A stretch of DNA of 64,000 bases from Ahaetulla prasina (GCF_028640845.1 NC_080546.1:20243020-20307019), one strand, 5' to 3'; shown: positions 1 to 9,966, counted from the stretch's first letter. Made by a program: numbers and translations. Notes: generated from the sequence alone by a model not told the origin.

Positions 1-81
1 TTCTTCAGTGTTGTCACATGAAAAGATATACTTAAATATTTACAAAATGTCAGGGGGTGTACTCACTTCTGTGATATACTG
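1..81. mobile_element. Terminus of a Tc1/mariner-like transposon (rest lies left of window)
   Basis: The minus strand reads inward from a TA at 82-83 as CAGTATATCAC, then AGTGAGTACACCCC. From memory this is the inverted-repeat end of a Tc1-like transposon found in fish, frogs, lampreys and reptiles. The motif and the flanking TA are visible; the family assignment rests on recall. The TA fits the TA target site of the superfamily. The element sits just beyond the stop codon of the L1 ORF2 fragment, so it probably inserted into that L1's 3' UTR. The transposase and the other end are outside the window. Confidence 0.6.
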
Positions 82-83
82 TA

Positions 84-640
84 ATAGTACTTTTCCCGCT
101 CCTAATTTCTACCTCTATTATTCAACCATTTCTAAAACAAATCCCATGTTCAAAAATACTCTGTATCTTCTTTTTCTTTTATCGTTAATGTCAATCTGTC
201 CATTTTTGCATAATCTATTTTTTAAAAATTGCATCTTCTTCTATAGGTGTTTCTTCATTTTTCCAGTACTGTGCAAATACAATTCTTGCTGCTATTAATA
301 TATTTAATATTAAATATATATTCCCTTGATCATACATTTCTAGTACTATGCCTGACAAAAATATTTCTGGTTTATAATCTATTTGCTGCTTTAACATTTT
401 TTCTAACCCTGTATGTATTTTTGTCCAATATTTCTTTGCTTTTGCACATGTCCACCACATATGACAATATGTTCTCGGTGTCTGGTTACATTTTCAACAT
501 CTGGCAGACATCTTTTTAAACATCTTTGCTAATCTCGCTGGTAGTAATTGCCACTATGAAACATTGTATATAAATTTTCCTTGTAAGTTGTGAATTCATA
601 ATGAATCTGAAAGTTTCCCTTTCATAACTTTGCAAAAATT
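84..640 (-). pseudogene. L1 LINE ORF2 C-terminal fragment
   Basis: Reading the minus strand, this encodes the cysteine-rich C-terminal part of an L1 ORF2 protein. A stretch beginning MWWTCAKAKKYW (about 460 down to 425) matches the conserved MWW-C-K-K-W block after the RT domain. The frame then runs, with interruptions, to TAA at 118-120. Only about 170 residues of a protein normally near 1,250 are present, with stop codons and frameshifts, so this is a decayed fragment. It has the same orientation as the L1 piece at 4.25-6.66 kb, but the sequence between them is not L1, so I treat them as separate insertions or a heavily rearranged one. Confidence 0.75.
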
Positions 641-833
641 TGGCATATTAAAAGAGTGGAAGAATCTTTTCGGATGGACCACTCCTAGGGAATTATATTC
701 TGTAATATGATTATGAATGAGGGCAAATATATGTGCCCCAGGATAATGCTGCAAGATCCAATCTGGATCGGTCACCGGGACCAGAGGTTTAGTTTTCCAA
801 GCTTTGCACTCTTGCTGGAGCCCATCCTCTGGA
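641..833. other. Unassigned sequence
   Basis: No gene or recognised repeat. It is somewhat GC-richer than its surroundings and lies directly against the foldback repeat at 834, so it may belong to that insertion. Confidence 0.3.
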
Positions 834-1003
834 AATGTCTATGGAGACTCTCAATCATCCAGGTCATGGTTGTCCCAAAGGTGCTTTTCCACAAGGCAAG
901 TGGACTTCATTTTTCTTCGAAGATGTTTTGCTTCTCATCCAAGAAGCTTCTTCAGAATTGAAATTGTCTTTCGAAAAAGCACCTTTGGGACAGCCTCAGG
1001 AGG
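834..1003. mobile_element. Asymmetric foldback repeat, copy 1 (candidate PLE-derived)
   Basis: It starts with the full long arm (TGTCTATGGAGA, then CCAGGTCATGGTTGTCCC) and runs into the hairpin module on the minus strand (about 924-955). It ends with the short arm, which stops at CACCTTTGGGA. The second arm is an imperfect inverted copy of the inner part of the first. The same family recurs near 13.2, 20.8, 27.0, 36.6 and 48.2 kb. No transposase or RT frame is present. A clear target duplication was not found here. Confidence 0.65.
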
Positions 1004-1757
1004 AACTTCTCTCCCACCAGAATGTGTGCATTGGGCTACTCTACGCATTGTATTTATGGAGTGTCTGGTTGTGTAATCTCTATTGCATGATGGGGGGAAA
1101 TAACAGGAGAATGCCTGAAAATTTGGAGAAAGAATAGTGATTCTGAATTGAAACAGATCACTTATAGTGATAAAGTCTCACATTATTACCATATTACAAC
1201 ATTACCATATTACATTTCCATATTATCATATTACCAATTACAACATAACTTTGTTGATGGCCCTTTTTCTTTCCTTAAAGAAATTATGATAAAAATATTG
1301 GAAAAAACAGTCCTTATGTGGGCAACTCAACTCTGGCATTAGGTAATAATATCACTTTAGATTTTTCTATGTCTCTGCTTCATTTCATTGATGGGATGGC
1401 TTCATCGATGTTAAACTGGAGACAAGGAAACATTTTCACATTCTTAATAGAATTTTCCTATTTAAGGACATTTAGAAAAGATATAACAGAGATGTAAATT
1501 GCACTGGCATCATTAGAACTCCAAACTAACCAAATGGACTGAAAGCTTTAGAAGATGGAACAATTCTGCAATGCAATGACATATAAAACAAAGGCAAATT
1601 TATAAACATTAAGGACATGCTCTAATTGGATGAGAGCGATGTTTTCCGTTTCTTATTCTCAATCCAGTTAGGAACTAAGTGGTTTTTTAAAATCAGGGCA
1701 ACCTGGTCTACCCACTTAATCTCTCCCCTTGGAATAGCTGACAAAGCAAGGAAAGCC
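1004..1757. other. Unassigned AT-rich sequence
   Basis: No gene or confident repeat. A short direct repetition of ATTACCATATTAC-like units occurs at about 1183-1245. The right part (about 1690-1757) weakly resembles sequence just upstream of the SINE-like fragment at 53.8 kb (TCAGGG, AACCTG, TCTACCCA), so an older repeat may begin here. Confidence 0.35.
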
Positions 1758-2300
1758 CGTGGTTTAGAGGTTAATACATCTACCTAATATGTAAGTAGTC
1801 TGGGTTTGAATCCCAGAAGGGTATGGCTAGCTGATAAAAACTAAATAGCTTGAAAATAGATCTATACTAAAGATAAAGGTAAAGGTTCCCCTCACACTTA
1901 TGTGCTAATCGTTCCCGATTCTAGGGGGCATTGCTCATCCGCATTTCAAAGCTGAAGAACCAGTGCTGTCCGAAGACATCTTTGTGCTCATGTGGCTGGC
2001 AGGACTAAATGCTAAAGGCACACGGAACACTATTACCTTCCCACCAAAGGTGATCCCTATTTTTCTACTTGCATTTTTTACATGCTTTCGAACTCCTAGG
2101 TTGGCAGAAGCTTGGACAAGTAATGGGAGCTCACCCCATTACGCGGCACTAGGTATTCAAACCTCTGAACTGCCGACTGTTCGATCGAGAAGCTCAGCTT
2201 CTTAGCCACTGAGCCACCACTTTCCTATCAAATCTAGACTAGTCTCCCTTTACTTCTTTGGTGGCAAATATACATTTAACACAAAAATCAGTTAGGAACT
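1758..2300 (+). mobile_element. tRNA-derived SINE, interrupted by a Sauria SINE
   Basis: A tRNA-like head is visible: an A-box-like TGGTTTAGAGGTTA and a B-box-like GGGTTTGAATCCC at about 1805-1817. The body, with GCTTGAAA and ATAGATCTAT, is also found at about 53,960. The SINE is split at 1869 by a Sauria SINE and resumes at about 2242 with AGTCTCCCTTTACTTC, which matches the uninterrupted copy at 53,990. It has no coding capacity and would depend on a LINE for mobilisation. The family name is not certain. Confidence 0.6.
1870..2231 (-). mobile_element. Sauria-type SINE inserted in another SINE
   Basis: On the minus strand this is a near full-length Sauria SINE: GGTGGCTCAGTGGCTAAGA with a pol III A box, a tRNA-like B box, the AAAATAGGGA body with CACCTTTGGTGGGAAGGTAA, and the (ACCTTT) 3' tail, seen on the plus strand as AAAGGTAAAGG at about 1877. 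It is flanked by ATCTATACTA (1860-1869) and ATCTAGACTA (2232-2241), a 10-bp target duplication with one mismatch. The family is known for a tail resembling the Bov-B LINE, consistent with Bov-B-type mobilisation. Confidence 0.85.
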
Positions 2301-3165
2301 GTTAAAAAGCACCACACCTTCAAGTAATAAATCGATGAAATGTTTAATTTCCACTTAATTTATCATTGCCAGCAGCAATGTCTGAAAATGCTTTCTTTGG
2401 GATACTGTTGTGGTCATAGAAATAAAGGGCACTTCACGTTGGATTGCCTTCCACTCCCCGAATTTGAAGACACAGAGTAGACATTCTGCATCTAATAAAT
2501 TATACTTATTTCTTCGGGAAATGTGGCTCAGCTTTTTTCTTTTTTCTTTACTTGAAATGTAAACCCGGCGTGCAGATAAAAGCAAGGTTGGCAAGCTTCC
2601 TTTATTTCTTCATTGAATTGGCTTTAGTTTTAACCTTCTTTATATGGATCACACATCACTGTGGGTGAATGAAGGGTTTGTTTACATTTCAGCAGTCCAC
2701 CATGAAAAGCTACATGCAGGGTTCCTGCTGTTTTTCTATCTGATGGCCTACTTCAAGGTCCCCTGCTGGATTTACAAACATGTATTTTCTTCTCCCTAGC
2801 TCTCAGTTCTTTCCGCATTCAACAAATCATTGATTAAAACAACAACAACAAGTTACTCCTATTTGTCTCTAATTCTTTGTTGGATAATATTTATTTTTTT
2901 AGGATCCCCAATCAAGTTTTGGGAGAAAGTATTTGAAAGACAGAGCAAGATGGGATTGTGGGGGAGGAACAGAAACTTTTTAGAGACTTTTTTTTTTATT
3001 CTCTCTCTCCACCCTTTCTGTCTTTCAGAGATTTCTTAATAGGATGTTGGTGTAAGGCAATTAAAATAATTAAGCTAAATAGTTCAAATTGCTGAAGAAA
3101 TAGGATAACTTGAAGGTGGTTGCTAAATAGAAAAAGTCTTAGGACTTGAGGGTAGATATGACATT
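2301..3165. other. Unassigned AT-rich sequence
   Basis: No recognisable gene, RNA or repeat family. Short T-runs only. Confidence 0.4.
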
Positions 3166-3170
3166 GTTGC

Positions 3171-3530
3171 TGTCAGAATATTCATGAACTGGAATGGGGC
3201 ATAGCAACAAGGTCAGCCAATGAATAGGCATGGTAACAGGTCAGCCAATGGGGACTGTTTGGAAAATGGAAGGAGCCTGGGCGTGGCTCTGTATTAAGCT
3301 CTAAGCTCTGAAGCTTCAAACTTCTCTGTCTGCTGAATTGAAACTGAAACTCTTCTCTGCTGTACTCTGCCTATGTTTTACCTGTAACTACTACCCGTTG
3401 GAAAATCTGCTTTTGGTGTTGTATATTTATTTCATGTCTTATTCTGGGTATAAAGAGAAGTTAATGAATCCTGCTGAGTCAGTTATCTGTGTGTGCTTTC
3501 TGGATTTGATTTCTGCAACAAACCCTGACA
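3171..3530 (+). mobile_element. Solo LTR (family A), 360 bp
   Basis: It begins TGTCAGAATA and ends CCCTGACA, the canonical TG...CA ends, with an exact 5-bp target duplication GTTGC at 3166-3170 and 3531-3535. A TATAAAGAG box-like site lies about 80 bp before the 3' end. No internal retroviral sequence lies next to it, so this is a solo LTR left by recombination between two LTRs. Related copies lie at 16,114-16,618 and 18,951-19,372, sharing GTCAGCCAATGGG blocks (CCAAT-type) and a TCTGTGTGTGCTTTCTGGAT segment. A 5-bp duplication fits an endogenous retrovirus or Gypsy-type element; the class is not resolved. Confidence 0.85.
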
Positions 3531-3784
3531 GTTGCCATTGCCAAAACCTCAATGACTGGAATCTACAGCTACAGGATTTAAATTGTTCAAAAGAAACAGA
3601 CCTAATAAAAGAGGAGATGGAGTTGCATTATATAAAAGAAATAGATGCACCCCTATAGAAATGCAAAAAATCCAAAACTAATTATAAAACCTTCTTGAAT
3701 GCATTTGGATTCATGAAAAAGGAAAAGGGAATGACAATACCACAAGTCTATCCAAACAGAAGAAATAGATGAGCTTTTTGCTAA

Positions 3785-4060
3785 TCGGTTGGCTAAGGTG
3801 TGCAGAAAACACACTGCAATACTAATGAGGGACTTTAATTACTATGATATCAACTGGGAGATACCTAGTGTCTCTAGTGTCACCTTTGTTGACACCTAGT
3901 GTCCACTTTGCACCTAGTGAAAGATCAAATGAGTTCCTGATGAACCTAACATGCAACTTCATCTCCAAAAGATAGAGAAGGGTCAACTTAATTCTTACTA
4001 ACAAAGATGTAGGAAGCTCTTCTTATATCTAGCTCTTGTTTAACCATCACTGCCTTTGAA
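3785..4060 (+). pseudogene. Possible LINE endonuclease remnant
   Basis: Across interrupted frames I read a segment like MRDFNYYDINWE (about 3822-3860) and later RVNLILTNKDVG (about 3980-4015). These resemble the GDFNYPDI and DLILTN motifs of the AP endonuclease in CR1-type LINEs. Stops and an apparent short internal duplication (CACCTAGTGTC) break the frame. The resemblance is to short motifs only and the fragment could be fortuitous. Confidence 0.3.
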
Positions 4061-4254
4061 AGTCATGTATTAGGAATAGGATTGGAAAGAAGGAAAAAAT
4101 ATCTTGGGTTAGTTATGTAGTTTGGAAGAAGGAGAAAAGGATGGGCGAGAGAAGCTGATTGGTTATTTTACCCAAAAGGAGGGTGCCTGGAAGTGAATGG
4201 CATGAGACTCTGTACCAAGTCTCATGTTTTATTTGGCAAAGGAAGGGATTGTTA

Positions 4255-5101
4255 AATATGTATCCCACACATTTTGTAATGAGGTATCTTCCTTTTTATT
4301 TTCTGTAAAAAGGAAGTCAATTTTTTTCTCCATAAACTGTTGAAACTCTTTTTCATTTAATATTGTTTGATTTAATGTCCACCTTAATCTCTTTTTTTGT
4401 CCCTTCCATATAATAGTAATCAGATTATGATCTGTTCATGTGCTTCTTCAATGTTTATATCTTGTTTATATAAATCAGTTGACAGCCACATTATATCTAT
4501 TTTAAACCATGACATATGTCTATTTGAATAAAAAGCGTATTATTTTTCTTTCAAATATCTTCTTCTCCAAATATCTAATTGGATATTTAATTCCTCCACC
4601 ATTGTAAAAAAGGCTTTTGGAAGTGTTTTCCTGGGTTTCTTATATATCTTTGTAGTTTTATAGTCCAATTGCATTCTGTTATTGCATTAAAATCGCCCAT
4701 CATGGAAATATTTTCATACTCAACTTCAATTATTTTTCTGTGTAATTTTCCATAAAAATCTTCTTGATTGTCATTCAGGGTGTATATCGCCACTAAGAGT
4801 ATTTGTTTATAGGTCATTGTTACTTCCAGCATAACAATCCTCCCTTCTTCGTCAGCAAATATTTATTTAGGTGCTAGTGTCTTTTTAATGTATAGTACTG
4901 CACCTTTTTTACTTTGATGTGTCAGAGCAGTAAATACTTTTCCCAGCTTTTGGTATTCCAAAAGTTTTTTATGTTGTTTTCTTCTTGTAAACCTATTATG
5001 TCCATTTTTAATTTTTTTAATTTATTTAAAGTTCTTTTCCTTTTTATTGCCAAATTTAATCCATTTATGTTTATCAATATTGCTTTGATTTCTTCCTCCA
5101 T
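4255..5101 (-). pseudogene. L1 LINE ORF2, N-terminal endonuclease region
   Basis: ORF2 begins with an ATG at 5101-5099 and encodes a typical L1 start, MEEEIKAILININGLN. Then come LQE (the catalytic glutamate region), a VAIYTLNDNQ block and GDFNAI near 4681-4698, where the catalytic Asp/Asn pair of the endonuclease lies. The frame is broken by a frameshift near 4910 and further stops below 4590. The similarity stops near 4255, just past the endonuclease, so RT is absent. ORF1 ends three bases upstream (stop at 5105-5107), a compact two-ORF arrangement. Non-functional. Confidence 0.8.
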
Positions 5102-5104
5102 AGT

Positions 5105-6115
5105 TTACTTATTAATAGTCTTTGCTGATCTTGTTGTTCTTGTCTCTCTTTGTTCTTTAACATCTTTTAGCCTTGCCCCTTCTCTTATTGCTCTTTCTTC
5201 TTGTTCCTTTGACTTTTCTCTTATTTGATCTTCTTTTTCTTTCACTGTTTCTTCCTGGTATTTAATCTCTCTTTCCTCTCTCAATCTCTCCACTTCTTGT
5301 AGTCCCAAATATTGATCATAAAATAGTTCAGCCTTCTCTAGTGAGTCTAATCTGTGTCTTTGCTCCTGCCAATTTACCAATATTCCTTCCAGTATTAAAC
5401 ACCTAAAGCTCACTCCTTTTTTAATTAAACATTTTGTCAAGAAGTGGTACTCTTTTCTCAAATCTCTGACTCTTCTAGGTATTTGTTTCAACACCACTAT
5501 CTCTCTGCCTTTATATTTTATTGGGTTGTTTCTTGCTGTCTGTAATATTTCTATTTTTATTGCTTTCTTGGTGAATCTTACCTGCGCCTCCCTAGGTTAT
5601 TTGTTTCTCATTGCATATCTAGTATGTACTCTAAAAATCTCATCAATCTCACTCAATATTCTTTCTTTAGTTTCTTCTATTGCTTCCGTCAACAACTCTG
5701 CCATTATTTCAACTAAATTTTCCCCTTTCTCTTCTTCTATGTTTTGAAATCTTAGATAATAATCTGCACGATCCATTTCTAAAGAAATGGTTGTCTTTTC
5801 CTGGATTTTATTAGTTATTGTAAGTCTGTCATCCAGCTCTCCCATTCTCTTTTCTGTCTATTCTACTTTTTCTTCCACTTTTTGTATTCTTTGTTCATTT
5901 TTTTCAATTATTCCCTTGACATAGTTTAATTCCCCTTCTACTTTTTCCATTCTCTCATCTAATTTGCCTATTCTTTCATTGAAGCCTTCATGAAATACCT
6001 GTATCATTTTATTTACTTCCAGTTGCATAATCATAGTGTCCAATGTTCTCTCAGCTGCAGGGCTAGAAGTTGTTGCCGAGGCTGTTGAAGGCAGATGTCT
6101 TGTTGTTTTCTTCAT
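5105..6115 (-). pseudogene. L1 LINE ORF1 (RNA-binding protein), broken
   Basis: Three adjacent minus-strand segments make up an L1 ORF1 protein. They are an N-terminal part with a heptad-rich coiled coil (6115 to 5858), an RRM-like middle with LRFQNIEE (5845 to 5597), and a C-terminal domain rich in E/K/R (5497 to 5105). In intact elements ORF1p trimerises through the coiled coil and coats L1 RNA. Here at least two in-frame stops or frameshifts separate the pieces. The domain order and the position just upstream of ORF2 support the assignment. Confidence 0.75.
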
Positions 6116-6660
6116 CTTGTAGTGTCTTCATATTATAATCCACCAGGTTATAATCCAAATAGAATTTATAATCCAAATATTTAATCCACCCCACTGGGTG
6201 TATTAAAAAAAAGTAAAAGCACAAAAATAAGCCAGCCAACCCCCCCAAATAAATAAATAAATAAATAAATAAGAGTCAAAGAGAATAACAAAAAACAAAA
6301 CAATACAAAAATAGAGAATTACAATCCAAATCCAACGTTCACTATTTTGATCTTCAGGTTTTTACAAACTTAATCCAAGTTTACTCTGGTGAGGAATTAA
6401 CTAGACCAAAAAGCCAACAAGCCAGGAAAAAAAAAAGAAAAGAAAAAAAGAGGAATGTGTACAAAAAAGGACAAAAATAAAAAGAACAAAAAAGAAAAAA
6501 GAAAAACACAATCCAACCCATTGTTAAACACACAAAAAAAGCAACCGAAGAAAAAAGAAAAAAAAACCCTAAAAATTAACAAATAGAATCTCCACTCTGT
6601 TATCCACAAGTAAAGGGGGAAAAAATATCCCAAAAGCCAAACTGAATGGGAGTTGTCAAT
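6116..6660 (-). mobile_element. Probable L1 5' UTR with low-complexity A-rich stretch
   Basis: This stretch lies immediately 5' of L1 ORF1 in element orientation. It contains (AAAT)n at about 6249-6273 and A-rich runs on the plus strand. No coding capacity. The exact 5' end of the L1 was not located; similarity cannot be judged by eye beyond about 6.66 kb. Confidence 0.4.
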
Positions 6661-7295
6661 AATCTTTTCCTGTTATTTCTTCTTTTGCAAACTTCAAAAG
6701 GTACACTGTTACAGCTTGAATTTAAAAACAAGGCTCTCAGTGTACCTCAGTCTATTAGACCAAACAATTTCTAATCAGTTCAGCAAACATTATCAAGGTC
6801 ATTCTTGTCTTGTCTTGTTCCTTTAACTTTATTATTCAGTTCATTATCCTTTCAGTGATGCCTCTAGGTGGCACTGCAGTTTATTTTCATCCAGGAAAAG
6901 TAAAAATGTTTTTCCTTTTAAAAACAATTCATTCCATCACTTAAACTTAATGCTTTTATTCTGTCATTGTCCAAATAAATTCTGCTAATTCATTTAATTT
7001 TCTCTTCTTTCATTTGGGCTCACCTGCTTTTCTTGCCATTGTTGTGCTTGCATTTTGATACCTGTACATCATTTCTTAATGATATAAGCAAAAGCTCCAA
7101 AAATCACAATTAGAGAAAAGCTATTTTTTTAATTAAATGTTTTGGGAATTTCAGGGAAAACCAACTCTTGAGTTTGGACAGCTTCTATGTTACTGGAAGG
7201 TGTACTTTCAAAAGAAACCTGAAGGTCTAATCTAGTCACTAATACCAAACTCACAATTCCGATTAAAGATTTATGTTTTTCCTCCAAATTTTTTA
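6661..7295. other. Unassigned sequence
   Basis: No gene or repeat family recognised. Confidence 0.35.
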
Positions 7296-7400
7296 CAGAT
7301 TAACAGAGTTGGACGGGACCTTGTCATTTAGTCCAACGCTCCACCCAAGCAGGAGACCATACACCATTTCTGACAAATGGCACAGCATTTCTGACAAATT
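7296..7400 (-). mobile_element. CR1 LINE 3' fragment
   Basis: It carries AACAGAGTTGGACGGGACCT and the following AGTCCAAC, the antisense of the conserved CR1 3' region also present at 17.3, 52.0 and 63.6 kb. Short and degraded, with a local duplication of CATTTCTGACAAAT. Confidence 0.65.
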
Positions 7401-7528
7401 GTCCAAATTCTCTCATTCCTTTTTATCAATATATTTCTGTTCAGTTCAAACAACACACTAAAGCAACTAATTTACTATCCCAATAGTAGACACCTTTATT
7501 TCATGCATATCTGAAATAGTGGATAATA

Positions 7529-7575
7529 ATAAACTGGGATTATCATGTATAATATACATGATAATCCCAGTTTAT
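7529..7575. repeat. 47-bp perfect palindrome
   Basis: Two 23-base arms, starting ATAAACTGGGATTATC and its exact complement, surround a single central A at 7552. The match stops sharply on both sides. It is not part of any repeat family I recognise in the window. Transcribed or single-stranded it would form a very stable hairpin. Confidence 0.9.
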
Positions 7576-7722
7576 CATGTTGAGGTGGTAGCAGTGAGAT
7601 TGTAGACTCTATCTTCGAAATAAATGTAAAAGAAAGTATGCCACTTTTGACCAAATAAACCCATTTTCAGGTTGTGTCCTATTTTATTTAGTAGCAAAAT
7701 TCTTTAGTATGATGAAAGATGA

Positions 7723-7905
7723 ATTAGAATAGAATAGAATAGAATAGAATTTTTTATTGGCCAAGTGTGTTTGGACACACAAGGAATTTGTCTTGGTGCA
7801 TATGCTCTCAGTGTACATAAAAGAAAAGATACCTTCATCAAGATACAACATTTATAACACAAATGATGGTTATGCAATTGTATCAATAGTTCCAGCATAT
7901 TCACT
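7723..7905 (-). mobile_element. CR1/Rex-type LINE 3' end with (AATAG)n tail, copy 1
   Basis: On the plus strand an AATAG array (about 7727-7750) is followed by TTTTTATTGGCCAAGTGTG, TGGACACACAAGGAATTTG and CTCTCAGTGTACATAAAAG. The same order occurs at 27.66, 44.81, 50.61 and 58.00 kb. In element orientation this is a 3' UTR ending in AATAAAAAATTCTATTCT. Only the last 170 bp are present (5' truncation), with no coding sequence. Confidence 0.8.
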
Positions 7906-8530
7906 TGATTCCTTACTGATTAAATCAACTTAAGTTCAGCACTGATCTTTGGGAAACTTTTAACACAGACAGAACCTAAGGGAAGCTATACTGTTTTGCA
8001 GTCTCTTTCTTGAAAAACTAAAGAACTCCCAGCAGCCACTTAAATTTAATGAATGTGAGGCACTGATGTACATCAGGAGCATAGAGTACTCATGTACCAG
8101 TCTCTTAATTAAGAAAGGTAAATGCTTACGTAATTTCTTCTGCCATACCCACAGAGGGAAAATACTTTGTTTTGCAGAGACTCTGAAAATAACGGGGACA
8201 TAGCCCCAGTTAGACTGAAAATTGTTTAAATAAATGACAGTTAGTGTAAGACAAATAATTATTATAGAAGATATACTGTTAGGATATTGAATTTAATAGC
8301 TGGAACAGTAAAGTATACAAAAATTGAAACTCCCCTTTTATACTTAGGGCAATCAGTATAGACTACCTCATGCATGAGTCAGCCTCGCTAACTAATCAAC
8401 TACAATCAAAAAAAGTTCCCCCTTTTCCCCTCCTTTTTGTTCTGTGTGTTCGGTATACTGTTTAACTTGCCTTATGATATTCCTGTGTTCCTGACTATCT
8501 GTGGTGTCTGTCTATCATCTATCTTCATCT
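7906..8530. other. Unassigned sequence
   Basis: No gene or recognised repeat. Confidence 0.35.
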
Positions 8531-8533
8531 AGA

Positions 8534-8760
8534 TCTGTGGTGGCGCAGTAGTTAAAATGCAGTACTGCAGGCTACTTCTGATGACTGCGTGAAATTTGGC
8601 AGGTTGAATCTCACCAGGCTCAAGGTTAACTCAGCCTCCCATCCTTCTGAGATCAGTAAAATGAGGACCCAGATTGTTGGGGGCAATATGATGACTCTGT
8701 AAAGCATTTAAAGAGGGCTGAAAAGCACTTGAAGCGGTATATAAGTCTAAGTGCTATTGC
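8534..8760 (+). mobile_element. tRNA-derived SINE with L2-like tail
   Basis: The head has A-box-like TGGCGCAGTAGTTA and B-box-like GGTTGAATCTC. The body contains GTAAAATGAGGACCCAGATT and a 3' segment with GCGGTATATAAGTCTAAGTG, ending in TGCTAT. The GTAAAATGAGGA block and the GTATATAA tail resemble MIR/L2-type 3' ends. The SINE tail runs directly into a (CTGT)n/(CTAT)n microsatellite, suggesting that the tail seeded the array. A second copy is at 21,010. Confidence 0.75.
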
Positions 8761-8762
8761 TA

Positions 8763-8841
<79 letters not shown>

Positions 8842-8854
8842 GTCTCTCTATCTC

Positions 8855-8914
<60 letters not shown>

Positions 8915-8917
8915 ATC
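8761..8917. repeat. (GTCT)n then (ATCT)n microsatellite
   Basis: About 18 copies of CTGT pass through a short mixed zone into about 15 copies of CTAT. The array starts at the SINE 3' end and stops nine bases before a TA-flanked MITE. Frames reading CLSVCLSV or IYLSIYLS here are translations of the array, not genes. Confidence 0.95.
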
Positions 8918-8926
8918 CATCTACTA

Positions 8927-9055
8927 CAAGTTTGTGTTAATGTGTCCAACTTCATATGGACAGCTGCTATCCAATTCCTCGACATATACTGATATCTGTA
9001 TATGTAAAGGAATTCCAGCTGTCCAGATAAAGTCGGACACACGAACTCAAACTTG
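8927..9055. mobile_element. 129-bp TA-flanked palindromic MITE
   Basis: It starts CAAGTTTGTGTTAATGTGTCC and ends with its imperfect complement (GGACACACGAACTCAAACTTG); GGACAGCTG and CAGCTGTCC lie further in. TA occurs on both sides (8925-8926 and 9056-9057). TA target sites with long inverted repeats point to a Tc1/mariner-type non-autonomous element. It lies between two microsatellites. Confidence 0.65.
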
Positions 9056-9071
9056 TATTTAAATAATATAT

Positions 9072-9073
9072 AA

Positions 9074-9105
<32 letters not shown>

Positions 9106-9151
9106 CATACATACATACATACATACATACACACACACATACACACACACA
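9072..9151. repeat. (TG)n(TA)n(CATA)n(CA)n compound microsatellite
   Basis: Consecutive runs of TG, TA, ACAT and CA. Overlapping frames rich in C/V/Y are artefacts of this array. Confidence 0.95.
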
Positions 9152-9958
9152 AACAGCTCAACCCATCCATAAGCATACATGTTACATGTATGTACAGTGT
9201 TGCTTCAGTTTTCAATCCTAGATGTAGTCCTGCAATTTACACCTACTAAAGTGAATGAAGGCAGGTATTTATTCCTAAATGTTCAGCAACCAAAAGTCAC
9301 TTTATACAATTGCTAAAAGCTCTTATCACTTCTAGCATTTGCTCACTTGGTGTTAGGCTCTGTCTGTTTCGCCTTGTACTTCCTGCCGTTCTTATTGCAA
9401 AGTTATCAGTGCATGTTGCAGTGAGGAATTTGATTTTTACAGCCAGTTTGTGCCAGAGCCTAATGCCGATTTCATCTGAAATGAACTGGCCCAAGGTCAT
9501 CTAACTGGCTTCCATGCTAAAAGAGGGTTGGTACCTTAGTTTCCCCATCATCTTCATCATCTTTATCATCTAAACCACTATAATTCACAATGGCTACCTG
9601 TATGATTATTAAAAGTGCCACTGCTTATTTTATTTTATTTTATTTTTGTGGGAGGGGATAAATAGTGTTAATAGCTCTTATTTTAAAAATATCACATGAA
9701 ATCTGTATTTTACTTTTCTTGTATTTCTCTTTGGAGTGAGTGCTATATTTATAAATACGTAAGTAATTTGTAAACTTTTGTAGCCAAAAAATGCATCTAA
9801 AGAGGATAATGGTGATGCAAATATGTCAGAATTTTGGTCCCGGAAAATAAGGTACTCTAATCTAGAATCGGTGTGAAGGGGAAAGTGAGTGGATTACAAA
9901 AAGGGTAAGGTGGGATCAGTATAGTAATTCAACAGTAAAATGTGTATGTCAGAATAAA
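9152..9958. other. Unassigned sequence
   Basis: No gene recognised. A short (TTTTA)n run is at about 9626-9648. Confidence 0.35.
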
Positions 9959-9966
9959 TTCTAGAC

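Noticed and set aside
3338..3658. 106-codon frame
   Set aside because: Begins inside solo LTR family A and runs across its end into the flank.
8729..8992. Cysteine-rich CLSVCLSV open frame
   Set aside because: It is the translation of the (CTGT)n/(CTAT)n array.
8761..9151. CRISPR array
   Set aside because: Simple tandem microsatellites without spacers; the genome is eukaryotic.
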